A DNA stretch of 64,000 nucleotides from Candidatus Micrarchaeum acidiphilum ARMAN-2 (lineage in GTDB: Archaea > Micrarchaeota > Micrarchaeia > Micrarchaeales > Micrarchaeaceae). Of the stretch, positions 16,860-24,931 are shown in pieces (positions within the stretch are counted from its first letter, which is position 1; each line of letters starts with the position of its first letter). Location: the NCBI GenBank assembly GCA_009387755.1, contig GG697241.1, positions 62,001 through 126,000 on the forward strand, given 5' to 3'. The notes below the pieces were generated by a model. It worked only from the letters and a program-made list of their open reading frames with translations. It searched no databases and was not told the DNA's origin. Made by a program: the position numbers and the translations under genes.

Positions 16860-18146
16860 TTACCTGTTGAATTTATATGCCCCTCTGAATTCCGTACTGC
16901 TGTCAACACTTCCGTAATCCATCCAAACTCCGCCCACATTTAGGTTTTTTGGAATGCCTATTTCTTTTGTTTGAAGTACTCTGTCTATTAGTGATGCAGA
17001 GAACACCTTAAATGGATTATCCTTAATATGGCCGATTATTTCGTTTAAAAATCCGTTTGCTATAAGGTACTTTGATTTCTTTTCCTCTATCCCTCTGGAG
17101 CACATATAGAAAATTGATTCTTGGTCTATCGGAGCAACTGCGCTGGAATGGGTGGCCTTGACATCGCCCTCGTCTATTGACATGTCTGGTATTAGATTTA
17201 TAACAGCGTCTTTGCCATAGATTATGCCGCGTTCTTTCACAAAGGACTTTGAGCCGCCGGCTCCTTTTATTATTTTGGCGAAGCCCTTTACGTATGCTAT
17301 AGATTTGTCCATTAGGACTGCGTGGGTTTCTGAATTGCAATTTGTTTTCTGCGCGGAGTTGTTTATATAGGTAAGCACGTCGAATCTTTGGCCCTCCTTG
17401 CCCAGTATTGCCTCTTTGCTAGATATATCTGCCCCTGTGTCTTTTGCTATCAGCTCTGACCTATTCCTTATCATGCCGGAGCCGATATATATGGTATTTA
17501 AGTTTAGGCTGGCACTGGGACCAACATCTGCTTTTGCCAAACCCATCACCACACTTTTGGCGGATTCCATGTGAATTGCGTTCATCTCCAGCTTCCCGTA
17601 GCCCCCGATGCTTATCTTGTGCGTAGTTGTAGATATTGCACTTTCCTTGAGTTCTGAATAATAGAACTCGTTTATTGTGAGCGCCGAATCCCTTACGACG
17701 TCTATTGCTATTGGATTCGGGAATGCGTTTGAATCGTTCATAACGAATATGTTTATGGTCTCTGCCTTATCTTTGCTTGAGCTTATAATTATGCCGTCCC
17801 TAAAATTACTGCTGGCGAACTCCGCAAGCTTGTCCTGCTCGTCATTGCATTTTAATAGATCCATCTCGTGTGCTGTGGCGGATTTTGAATGGATAACGCT
17901 TATGTTTTGATTTGTCGGTGGAAAGGCGATTCCGTTGTATATTACAAGGTCGAATCTTATCCTCAGTTCTTTTGAAAGCGCATTGACCTTTTCTTCGCAT
18001 GCCTTGTCGGCAGGCCTAGTATGAGTCAGGTCAAACTCAGAGGGATCTATTTTGAGGTAGTATTTTTTGTACAGCTCGTTTTTCTCGAAGGGGTTTGCAG
18101 CATAGGTCTGGCCTTTAGCACCGCTAAAATCAAGAGATTGATCCAC
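16860..18146 (-). CDS. sufD: SufD Fe-S assembly scaffold subunit
   Basis: Partner of SufB in the SufBCD cluster-building complex. The 428-residue product shows the right-handed beta-helix type sequence of the family and its C-terminal core: SSAVAPIDQESIFYMCSRGIEEKKSKYLI, then a helical end. The corresponding SufB core has HEASIGMLGEEEMFYLRSRG, so the two paralogues are clear. The start is GTG at 18146, fixed by GGTGA just upstream. It follows sufB after 12 bases. Confidence 0.92.
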   Translation of the reverse strand: MDQSLDFSGAKGQTYAANPFEKNELYKKYYLKIDPSEFDLTHTRPADKACEEKVNALSKELRIRFDLVIYNGIAFPPTNQNISVIHSKSATAHEMDLLKCNDEQDKLAEFASSNFRDGIIISSSKDKAETINIFVMNDSNAFPNPIAIDVVRDSALTINEFYYSELKESAISTTTHKISIGGYGKLEMNAIHMESAKSVVMGLAKADVGPSASLNLNTIYIGSGMIRNRSELIAKDTGADISSKEAILGKEGQRFDVLTYINNSAQKTNCNSETHAVLMDKSIAYVKGFAKIIKGAGGSKSFVKERGIIYGKDAVINLIPDMSIDEGDVKATHSSAVAPIDQESIFYMCSRGIEEKKSKYLIANGFLNEIIGHIKDNPFKVFSASLIDRVLQTKEIGIPKNLNVGGVWMDYGSVDSSTEFRGAYKFNR

Positions 18147-18158
18147 TTAATCACCGCG

Positions 18159-19571
18159 CTATCCTACAGAGTTGGACGTATCTAGTTTTATGAGCCTTTT
18201 AAGCTCCAGGGAGTATTCAAGCGGCAGAACGTCGACCAGAGGCTTTATGAAGCCGAGTACTATTGTGGCTATTGCGTCATCTTCCTTTAGCCCCCTGCTC
18301 CGAAGATAGAACATCTCCTCCTCGCCCAGCATGCCTATGCTGGCTTCGTGGCTTACCAAGGCGTCGTCTGCGTATATTTCATTGTAAGGATACGTGTTTG
18401 TCTTTGCGATTTTGTCCAACAGCAAGGCGTCGCACTTTACTCCGGATTTTGAATTCTTAGCTTTTTTGTCTATGTGTATTAGGCCTCTATATGAGGCTAC
18501 GCCAGTTCCCTTTGATATGCTTTTTGATATTATCTGTGAGGTGGTATCAGGGGCAAGGTGGTATATCTTGCCGCCGGAATCTTGAGTTTGACCCTCCCCA
18601 GCAACCGCTATTGATAGTACGTCGCCCTTCGCGCCGCGCTCTTTGAGGAATACGCTTGGGTATTTCATATTTACCCTGCTGCCTATGTTTGCATCTATCC
18701 ACTCGACATGGGCATTCTCATACGCAAAGGCCCTTTGCGTGACCAAATTGTACACGTTTTTAGACCAGTTCTGAATTGTGACATAGCGTATGTGGGCGTT
18801 TTTATGCGCTATTAGCTCTACGACAGCAGAATGCAGCGAGGAGCTTATGTATATCGGTGCGGTGCAGCCCTCTATATATGTAACATCAGCACCTTCATCT
18901 GCTATTATGAGCGTCCTTTCGAACTGCCCTGCCTTTTCCGCATTTATTCTGAAATAAGCCTGCAATGGCATTGAAACCTTGACGTTCTTTGGAACGTATA
19001 TGAATGATCCGCCGCTCCACACTGCAGTGTTTAGCGCTGCATACTTGTTATCTGTTGGTGGTATTATAGTGCCGAAATATTTCTCCATTATTTCGGGGTA
19101 CTTTTTAAGCGCGGAGTCGGTATCTGTGAATATTATACCTTGTGCTTCTAGTTCCTCCTTCATATGGTGGTATACAACTTCTGAATCATACTGGGCTTCG
19201 GCTCCGGCAAAAAACTTTTTCTCGGCCTCTGGCACGCCCAGCTTGTCAAATGTCCTTTTTATGTCTTCTGGAAGCGAATCCCAGTTTGAACTTTTGTCTG
19301 CCTTGGGTTTCAGGTAATAGTATATATCCGCATAGTTTATGTCGCTTAGGTCTGGCCCCCATTTTGGTACTGGCTTTTCATTGAATATTTTAAGCCCCAG
19401 AAGCCTTTTTTCCAGCATCCATTTGGGCTCGCTCTTGATTTTTGATATGAATCGTACAGTGTCCTCTGATAGGCCCTTTTTGCTCTCTGAATATACTGTT
19501 TTTTCATTGAAGCCGTATTTCTGCATGTATTCGCTCTCGGCCTGGACGACTTCGCTGTTATTATTTGGCAT
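18159..19571 (-). CDS. sufB: SufB Fe-S assembly scaffold subunit
   Basis: Main scaffold of the SUF system, on which clusters are built with SufC and SufD. The 470-residue product has the family marks: AVWSGGSFIYVPKNVKVSMP, IEGCTAPIYISSSLHSAVVEL, NVYNLVTQRAFAYENAHVEW, and the C-terminal HEASIGMLGEEEMFYLRSRGL. First gene of the operon. Its ATG lies 12 bases from a palindrome that covers the expected transcript start; the ribosome site is weak (GTGGT). The Cys used for persulfide transfer in the bacterial enzyme is likely within the conserved GCTAP or KCDALLL segments. Confidence 0.96.
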   Translation of the reverse strand: MPNNNSEVVQAESEYMQKYGFNEKTVYSESKKGLSEDTVRFISKIKSEPKWMLEKRLLGLKIFNEKPVPKWGPDLSDINYADIYYYLKPKADKSSNWDSLPEDIKRTFDKLGVPEAEKKFFAGAEAQYDSEVVYHHMKEELEAQGIIFTDTDSALKKYPEIMEKYFGTIIPPTDNKYAALNTAVWSGGSFIYVPKNVKVSMPLQAYFRINAEKAGQFERTLIIADEGADVTYIEGCTAPIYISSSLHSAVVELIAHKNAHIRYVTIQNWSKNVYNLVTQRAFAYENAHVEWIDANIGSRVNMKYPSVFLKERGAKGDVLSIAVAGEGQTQDSGGKIYHLAPDTTSQIISKSISKGTGVASYRGLIHIDKKAKNSKSGVKCDALLLDKIAKTNTYPYNEIYADDALVSHEASIGMLGEEEMFYLRSRGLKEDDAIATIVLGFIKPLVDVLPLEYSLELKRLIKLDTSNSVG

Positions 19572-19582
19572 TAGACCACGGT

Positions 19583-19601
19583 TTTATAACTGAGTTATAA
19601 A
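19583..19601. promoter_or_regulatory. palindromic operator candidate at the suf promoter
   Basis: TTTATAAC-TGA-GTTATAAA: two 8-base arms with a 3-base spacer, 12 bases upstream of the sufB ATG. Read on the minus strand, a TATA-like CTTAAATATG lies about 10-20 bases further upstream (19608-19617), which would place the transcript start inside the palindrome. That is the layout of a repressor operator. The HTH gene inside the operon is the obvious candidate binder; this link is inferred. Confidence 0.6.
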
Positions 19602-19919
19602 TCCAACATATTTAAGGGTTATGCCGCCAAAGCAGAACCAAAGGTAATTTTTGCAGGTGTTAAATTTAACGTAACAATTAAAAAACTGCTATTACAAAAT
19701 TAATTTAGGTGAAATTATGGATGGCATAATGGGATAGAGGCAAGGCAGTTGCTTAAATTTTACAAATGTAATTAGGTATAGGTTTTAACTTGCTATAGTT
19801 TATCTTTATTTGAGAGTACTTTGGAGCTTCGCTTGATAAGTTGGTGTTTATTTGGATTTTATCGATTTAAACAGATAAAATCTTGTGGGTTTGTGTTTTT
19901 AGCGGTTTGGGTGGCGCAT
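19602..19919. promoter_or_regulatory. AT-rich divergent intergenic region, suf operon / P5C dehydrogenase
   Basis: About 320 bases without a convincing gene. The suf end holds the TATA-like element near 19608. The P5CDH end has GATTTAAACAGAT near 19864, about 50 bases before the ATG at 19920. The P5CDH frame is open back to 19821, but that stretch encodes no conserved sequence. A longer leader or an unannotated small RNA cannot be excluded. Confidence 0.45.
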
Positions 19920-21545
19920 ATGGCAAAACTGGAATTTAATAACGAATCGACTTATAAGAAATTTCTTGAAGGGGGAAAGGAAGCTGAATTTGACAGGCTT
20001 TTTGATAAGGCCGTTGAAGAGGTTAAAAAGGGCTTTGGCAAGAAGTATCCAATGTATATCGGTGGAAGCGAGGTTTTTGCGCAGGAACAGCTGGAGGAGC
20101 GCTCCCCAATAAATAAGGATATTGTAATCGGATATTTTCAGAAAGGCCTTAGATCACATGCCAGAGAGGCAATAAATGCTGCAAAAAATGCATTTAGGGA
20201 TTGGGCCGCTTTGGACTATAGGAAACGTGTTGAAATCTTTAAGAAGGCTGCGGAGATCTTTTCTGCAGAAAAGTTTACAGTGGCTGCGATTTTGAGCTAT
20301 GAAAATGGTAAATCCAGATACGAATCAATAGGCGAAGTTGACGAAGCCATAGATTTCCTCAATTATTATGCAAATGAGATGCAGAATAACAAAGGTTACC
20401 TTAGGAAGACAGTAATCAGACAAAGCAGCGCCAGGGTAAATTCGGGATTTCAGGGCGCGCCTGGAAGTGAGGAAAAGATAACTATATACATGAAGCCGTA
20501 CGGGGTTTTTGGTGTCATCGCGCCGTTCAATTTTCCTATTTCAATATCCGTCGGGATGAGCACGGGTGCGCTCATAACAGGCAATACGGTTGTGTTCAAG
20601 CCTTCTTCTACAGACAACATGTCGATGCTTACTGGCCTAAAAATATATGAGATATTCACTAGGGCAGGGGTGCCCAAAGGAGTATTCAACTATGTAACTG
20701 GGCCTGGTTCTGAGGTAGGAGATGAGATAGTTACAAGCGACTCTGTGTCTGGAATCGTGTTTACTGGCTCAAAGTCAACAGGCCTTGAAATGGTCGCCAA
20801 AACATATAGCAGCGGGAAACAGAAAGTTTTCATAGTCGAAATGGGCGGCAAGAACCCTACCATCGTATCTAAATATGCTGACATCGCTGATGCTGTTGAC
20901 GGAATCGTCAGCGCCGCCTTTGGCTTCGCAGGGCAGAAGTGCAGCGCGCTCTCCAGAGTATACGTAAATGAATCGATAAAGGAGAAATTCATAAGTGCGC
21001 TCATGGAAAAAACTCGCACGCTGAAGATAGGAAACCCGCTTGAAAAGGAAAATTATGTTGGACCGCTGATAAGCGAATCCGCATACAGAAGATATGTAGA
21101 GTACGTTGAAAAGGGCAAGGCTGCCGGAAATCTAATATATGGCGGGAAAAGGGCAGATGTTGGGCTTAATGGATTTTATGTTGAGCCGACAATCTTGGAA
21201 ATCAAGCATGAAAATGAGATAATGCACAAGGAGCTTTTCGTTCCGATTCTAGCCATAGACTACTACAAGGACTTTGATGATGCCCTGTATAAAGCGAACG
21301 ATGTTGAATACGGATTGACAGCCGGGCTGTACAGCAAAAACAAAAAAGAAATAGGCAAGTTTATCGATAGCATAGAAGCCGGCGTTGTTTATGTAAATAG
21401 GAGGATAAGCGCAACAACGGGTGCCATAGTGGGAGCACATACGTTTGTTGGCTGGAAGGGCAGCGGGCTTACCGGGAAGGGCACCGGGAGCAGGAATTAC
21501 CTGCAGCAGTTTCTGCGCGAGCAGAGTGTGGCTGTAGTAAAATGA
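19920..21545 (+). CDS. 1-pyrroline-5-carboxylate dehydrogenase-like aldehyde dehydrogenase
   Basis: NAD(P)-dependent aldehyde dehydrogenase of 541 residues. The catalytic Cys341 lies in GFAGQKCSALSRVYV and the general base Glu307 in VEMGGKNP. GQKCSA-SRV and the C-terminal GWKGSGLTGKGTGSRNYLQQF resemble P5C dehydrogenases, which oxidise glutamate semialdehyde to glutamate, rather than general aldehyde dehydrogenases. A proline dehydrogenase gene 5 kb away fits the same pathway. The ATG at 19920 matches family N-termini; 33 upstream codons remain open but are not conserved. A DUF192 gene follows after 9 bases. Other semialdehydes are possible substrates. Confidence 0.82.
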   Translation: MAKLEFNNESTYKKFLEGGKEAEFDRLFDKAVEEVKKGFGKKYPMYIGGSEVFAQEQLEERSPINKDIVIGYFQKGLRSHAREAINAAKNAFRDWAALDYRKRVEIFKKAAEIFSAEKFTVAAILSYENGKSRYESIGEVDEAIDFLNYYANEMQNNKGYLRKTVIRQSSARVNSGFQGAPGSEEKITIYMKPYGVFGVIAPFNFPISISVGMSTGALITGNTVVFKPSSTDNMSMLTGLKIYEIFTRAGVPKGVFNYVTGPGSEVGDEIVTSDSVSGIVFTGSKSTGLEMVAKTYSSGKQKVFIVEMGGKNPTIVSKYADIADAVDGIVSAAFGFAGQKCSALSRVYVNESIKEKFISALMEKTRTLKIGNPLEKENYVGPLISESAYRRYVEYVEKGKAAGNLIYGGKRADVGLNGFYVEPTILEIKHENEIMHKELFVPILAIDYYKDFDDALYKANDVEYGLTAGLYSKNKKEIGKFIDSIEAGVVYVNRRISATTGAIVGAHTFVGWKGSGLTGKGTGSRNYLQQFLREQSVAVVK

Positions 21546-21554
21546 AGTGCTTTA

Positions 21555-21953
21555 GTGCTGTTCGAAGCGATCCAGAAAAGGCTTAGGTATAGAAAGGCTA
21601 ATGTGGCACTGGGGCGTTTGAGACTTGACGCACTGGTTGCCGACAGCTTCTTGAAGCGGATGATAGGGCTCATGTTCAGGGACAGGCTTTCCAGCAGGGA
21701 GTGCATGCTCTTCATTTTTGGCAGGCCGGGAAGGTATGGGATATGGATGAAAAATATGAGATTCAGTATAGACGTCGTTTGGATTGACGATGAATTTAAT
21801 GTTGTAGACTACGCACAAAACTTGAAGCCGTGCAGCAAAATAATCTGTAAGACTTATTATCCAGAAACCGAGTCCAAGTATATAATAGAAGCTGAGGCAG
21901 GCTTTGTAAAGAATAGTAATTTAAGAAAAAGAATGAAAATAAAAATAGACTAA
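21555..21953 (+). CDS. DUF192 family protein
   Basis: A 132-residue protein of the DUF192 (COG1430) family, function unknown. The family core is clear: RMIGLMFRDRLSSRECMLFIF, then YGIWMKNMRFSIDVVWIDDEFNVVDY and the C-terminal YIIEAEAGFVKNSNL. Many members are exported; this one has no signal peptide from the chosen GTG at 21555. That start lies 9 bases after the dehydrogenase stop, so the two genes are probably co-transcribed. It converges on a basic repeat protein gene 14 bases away. Confidence 0.8.
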   Translation: MLFEAIQKRLRYRKANVALGRLRLDALVADSFLKRMIGLMFRDRLSSRECMLFIFGRPGRYGIWMKNMRFSIDVVWIDDEFNVVDYAQNLKPCSKIICKTYYPETESKYIIEAEAGFVKNSNLRKRMKIKID

Positions 21954-21967
21954 ATCCAAAATGGTAT

Positions 21968-22270
21968 TTACCTTCTCCTCTTCTTTGAGCTTGCGCTTCT
22001 GGACCTGCTGCTCTTCTTTGAAGCCTTTCTTGATGATTTTGAGCCTCTCGCCCTTCCGCCCCTGTTCATCTTTGTCCTTGCTATGTATCCATTGTTGTCT
22101 ATGAAGTACAGGTATCCCTCTTCTCTTGAAACTCTCTCATTTCCAACTTTGGCTTTTCTGCCTCTTGGATTTGTTTTCATTGGAGTGCGCCATACGAATC
22201 CATCCTTTCCAAGGTAATAGAGATAGCCATCTTCTCTGTCTATCTTTTCGCTTCCTATTTTTTGTGCCAT
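21968..22270 (-). CDS. basic protein with two 29-residue repeats and a Lys/Arg/Ser tail
   Basis: A 100-residue protein of unknown function. Residues 4-32 and 41-69 are two copies of one unit: KIGSEKIDREDGYLYYLGKDG and KVGNERVSREEGYLYFIDNNG, followed by FVWRTPMK and YIARTKMN. From residue 70 to the end the tail is almost only Arg, Lys, Ser, Gly and Ala, like a histone-H1-type tail. This suggests nucleic-acid binding, which is an inference. The ATG at 22270 is preceded by GGTGA; a GTG three codons earlier overlaps it. A TATA element and a palindrome lie 31-54 bases upstream. Confidence 0.75.
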   Translation of the reverse strand: MAQKIGSEKIDREDGYLYYLGKDGFVWRTPMKTNPRGRKAKVGNERVSREEGYLYFIDNNGYIARTKMNRGGRARGSKSSRKASKKSSRSRSASSKKRRR

Positions 22271-22300
22271 TAAAGTCACCAGTATTAATGATATAGTTAA

Positions 22301-22323
22301 GTTTAAATAACTATCGTCGATAG
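22301..22323 (-). promoter_or_regulatory. TATA box and adjacent palindrome upstream of the basic repeat protein gene
   Basis: On the minus strand TTATTTAAAC (22301-22310) lies about 35 bases before the ATG at 22270 and fits an archaeal TATA box. Immediately upstream, where the BRE would be, is CTATCG-T-CGATAG (22311-22323), a perfect dyad with a single central base. The placement suggests an activator or repressor site. Confidence 0.5.
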
Positions 22324-22428
22324 CTCGTCAATAAATTATGGGTGCAAATTTAAATTTTTACGACTTTACTAAACGATTAAAAATTGTACCTATTAAAATA
22401 ATTAGCAGATAAAATGGTTTGTGGTAAC

Positions 22429-23187
22429 ATGATAGAGATAAAGCTTATCAAGAAAATTGATTTGGAGGGTTATACGCTTATCGAGGGATTTCCGGGAATA
22501 GGGCTGGTCGGGCCAATGGCCATAAGCTACATGGTAGATAAACTCAATGTAGACTATTGCGGTTATATCGAAAGCGACAAGTTTCCACCTTTGGTGTCGA
22601 TACACAAGGGAAAGCCTATGCCGCCAGTCAGACTCTACGTATCGAAGAAAGACAAGTTTGTGTTTATATTTGCGGAGTTTTCCATACCTGTTGACCTAGT
22701 CTTTGAGCTATCGGAGAGCATTAGCAAGTTCGTGGTTGCAAACAAGCTGGACAGGATTATATCAATAGGGGGGACGCCTTATCCAAAGGATGTTACAAAC
22801 AGCAATGAAAAAGACAAGAACCTTATATTTGGCATAGCTTCGAGCGATAGCCTTACCAAGGAAATAGAGAAGGCAGGAATAGAGAGCATAAACGAGGGCG
22901 TCGCTTCTGGAATCAGCGCTTTGCTTTTGAGCAATTCGGTGGTCAACGGGACTAACGACCTGACATTGCTGGTCCCGGTAAATCCGGAAATAATAGATCC
23001 AAAATATGCGGAAGTTGCAATAACGGCCATAAACAAGCTTCTGCATCTTGATATCGACATCGCCGATCTTGAAAAGGAGGCGCAAAGCGTAGAGGCAAAG
23101 ATAAGAGATTTGATAAAGAAGAACAAAGAGACCCACGAGACGCTGAAAAAGGTAACAGACGCGACCGGGCCATCGATGTACGCATAA
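22429..23187 (+). CDS. PAC2 family protein (proteasome assembly chaperone-like)
   Basis: Member of the PAC2 family, named after a eukaryotic proteasome assembly chaperone; archaeal members are of uncertain role. The first block reads LIEGFPGIGLVGPMAISYMVD, the second IESDKFPPLVSIHKGKPMPPVR, then SIGGTPYPKD and EGVASGISALLL, all family signatures. The C-terminal 45 residues form a charged helix (EKEAQSVEAKIRDLIKK). About 252 residues from ATG 22429, which follows GGTAAC; an ATG five codons earlier (22414) is the alternative. A tRNA-Leu gene follows. Confidence 0.85.
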   Translation: MIEIKLIKKIDLEGYTLIEGFPGIGLVGPMAISYMVDKLNVDYCGYIESDKFPPLVSIHKGKPMPPVRLYVSKKDKFVFIFAEFSIPVDLVFELSESISKFVVANKLDRIISIGGTPYPKDVTNSNEKDKNLIFGIASSDSLTKEIEKAGIESINEGVASGISALLLSNSVVNGTNDLTLLVPVNPEIIDPKYAEVAITAINKLLHLDIDIADLEKEAQSVEAKIRDLIKKNKETHETLKKVTDATGPSMYA

Positions 23188-23201
23188 TCTTGATATTCCA
23201 T

Positions 23202-23307
23202 GCAGGGGTGGCAGAGTCTGGTCAGGCTTGCCTAGCCACAGAAAAACGCGCAGGACTTAAGATCCTGTGGCCTAGCGCCTTCGTGAGTTCAAATCTCACC
23301 CCCTGCA
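23202..23307 (+). tRNA. tRNA-Leu (anticodon TAA) with an extra segment between D arm and anticodon arm
   Basis: Acceptor GCAGGGG (23202-23208) pairs with CCCCTGC (23300-23306), with discriminator A at 23307. The T arm is GTGAG-TTCAAAT-CTCAC (23283-23299). The anticodon arm is CAGGA-CTTAAGA-TCCTG (23251-23267) with anticodon TAA, followed by a long variable arm of type II. The D stem is GCA/TGC (23211-23231). Between D stem and anticodon stem lie 19 bases (23232-23250) where one is expected. The gene is 106 bases, compared with about 86-88 usual. The extra about 18 bases are best read as an intron at a non-canonical position; the anticodon loop itself is uninterrupted. GCCTAGC occurs at 23230-23236 and again at 23270-23276. 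Confidence 0.88.
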
Positions 23308-23398
23308 TTCTGCTTAACATGTCTTCGATGAATCGGTGACTGACCAGAATTGCAAATATATTTAGCTTTTTATTTTGATGATTTGATTGGCCATTCAG

Positions 23399-23965
23399 AT
23401 GTACGTTGATTCGCTCACTGTAATGTTGCTGGCACTTGCAGCCAGCTCGGCAATGATTGCTTATTTTTTGGTTGGAACGATCAGGGGCAAAAAGGATTTT
23501 GCAGACCTTGCGCCTGCTGGCTTTATGCTTGCATTGTTTGATTTTATAAGCGGATTCTACATGTCTTTCTTTTGGCCGCTGCCCGGACCGTATAACATGC
23601 TTTTCGGGGACCCGCTGCTCTTTTTGGGAATGATATTGCTAGCCGGAAGCTTCATGCTTTACAAAGGCTTTGACATTAAGATTTTGTCGATGCTCGGAGT
23701 TTTCCTTGGGATTTATCTGTTTGCGGAGACCTACGGCATGGTTGCCTTTAATCTTGAAAAGGGTGTGGATTTCTTGCCGGCATTCGGCCTCTATTTGCTT
23801 TCGGCAATAGCTGCTGTGGCTTCGCCGCTCGTATATTTGGACACCAAGAGTAAGAATGGAAGGACGGCGTATTACCTTTTAGCAATCATGTTTATACTTA
23901 TTGCTTTCATTGCCTTGTTCATAGGCTCGGCAGGCATAGTTGCGCACCTTGCCTCTCCGCCATAA
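23399..23965 (+). CDS. DUF981 family membrane protein
   Basis: A membrane protein of 189 residues with about six hydrophobic helices, resembling the DUF981 family, whose function is unknown. The N-terminus MYVDSLTVMLLALAASS is the family's recognisable start, and the first loop contains GTIRGKKDFADLAPAG. ATG at 23399 is chosen because the family starts there; a TTG four codons upstream (23387) is in frame. A prenyltransferase gene follows after 12 bases, so the two are probably one transcript. Confidence 0.75.
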   Translation: MYVDSLTVMLLALAASSAMIAYFLVGTIRGKKDFADLAPAGFMLALFDFISGFYMSFFWPLPGPYNMLFGDPLLFLGMILLAGSFMLYKGFDIKILSMLGVFLGIYLFAETYGMVAFNLEKGVDFLPAFGLYLLSAIAAVASPLVYLDTKSKNGRTAYYLLAIMFILIAFIALFIGSAGIVAHLASPP

Positions 23966-23977
23966 CCGGGTTTTCCG

Positions 23978-24838
23978 ATGTTAAACGTTAAAAAGTGGAT
24001 GGGCATTCTAAGGTTTTGGTCCTTTATAGATGCAGTAGTTCCAATAACGGTCGGGGCGGCGCTTGCAGGTTCCCGTTTTAATGTTCTGCTTTATTTGCTG
24101 ATGGTAATAGGAATTGTTGCGGCGACATTTTTTGCAAATGTCGTTAATGACATATTTGGCTTTAGGCACGGGACGGACAAGAAGGAGGATATCGCGATTG
24201 CAAGCCGGATGCATCCGCTGGTATACGGAATAGCAACAGAAAAGCAGCTTGTGACGGTTTCAATTTTGTTGTTCCTGATAGCAAGCGCGTGCGGATCGTA
24301 CATTGTCTTTTTGAGAGGGGCATACGTGGCCTTGATGATTGTGGCAGGGGCCTTAGCTGCAATATTTTATACAGCAGGCAAGCACAATATCAAGTCTGCA
24401 GGGCTTGGCGAGCTGCTCATGTTTATTATATACGGACCAATGGCAACGGTAACTGCATATTTAGTAGTGACCGGCAGCTTTTCGTACAGTGCGCTGGCAT
24501 TGTCAATCCCCATAGGGATTTCGGTGGCGTTAGTGATGCTAGCCAACAATATAAGGGACATTGGCGCAGACTCGAAGGCCGGACTGTCTACGTTCGCAGT
24601 TAAAATAGGAAAGCTGATGGCGCGCAGGATTTTTTATAGCATGCTGGCTTCAATATATGTTTTGGTCGCCCTTTTTTATCTGTCTGGATTGGTACCGTTG
24701 TATTCCTTGGTGATTTTTATAAGTATGCCGTATGCTATACGCATGACAGGTATGCTTGATGCACCGGACTCGGCTAAGAGAATAACTTACTTTGTTGCGC
24801 TTTTAGGATCCCTTCTGACCGTTGGCGTAATTTTATAA
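23978..24838 (+). CDS. UbiA-family prenyltransferase, second copy in the window
   Basis: Membrane prenyltransferase of 286 residues with about eight or nine helices. The Asp-rich motif is NVVNDIFGFRHGTDKKED followed by HPLVYGIATEKQ, and the second motif NNIRDIGADSKAG (ND/NxxxDxxxD type) lies near residue 190. This second motif and its tail (STFAVKIGK) resemble MenA-like enzymes rather than the lipid enzyme DGGGP synthase, which has an NRPxRP signature absent here. It ends 4 bases before the 3' end of a minus-strand tRNA-Gln gene. Acceptor and prenyl donor are unknown. Confidence 0.82.
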   Translation: MLNVKKWMGILRFWSFIDAVVPITVGAALAGSRFNVLLYLLMVIGIVAATFFANVVNDIFGFRHGTDKKEDIAIASRMHPLVYGIATEKQLVTVSILLFLIASACGSYIVFLRGAYVALMIVAGALAAIFYTAGKHNIKSAGLGELLMFIIYGPMATVTAYLVVTGSFSYSALALSIPIGISVALVMLANNIRDIGADSKAGLSTFAVKIGKLMARRIFYSMLASIYVLVALFYLSGLVPLYSLVIFISMPYAIRMTGMLDAPDSAKRITYFVALLGSLLTVGVIL

Positions 24839-24842
24839 AGAT

Positions 24843-24915
24843 TAGCCCCGGCCGGATTCGAACCGACGTAGGTGGGTCCAAAGCCCACCATCCTTGGCCA
24901 CTAGATGACGGGGCT
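24843..24915 (-). tRNA. tRNA-Gln (anticodon TTG)
   Basis: On the minus strand the acceptor AGCCCCG pairs with CGGGGCT and ends in discriminator A. The anticodon arm is GTGGG-CTTTGGA-CCCAC, giving anticodon TTG. The T arm is GTCGG-TTCGAAT-CCGGC (one T-G wobble) and the D arm is ATC-TAGTGGCCAAG-GAT. It is 73 bases with no intron and no encoded CCA. It lies 16 bases downstream of proS. Confidence 0.95.
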
Positions 24916-24931
24916 GCAGCCGCGAACCAGT

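Noticed and set aside
19821..19919. N-terminal extension of the P5C dehydrogenase
   Set aside because: The added 33 residues are unlike the family and the ATG at 19920 fits its usual N-terminus.
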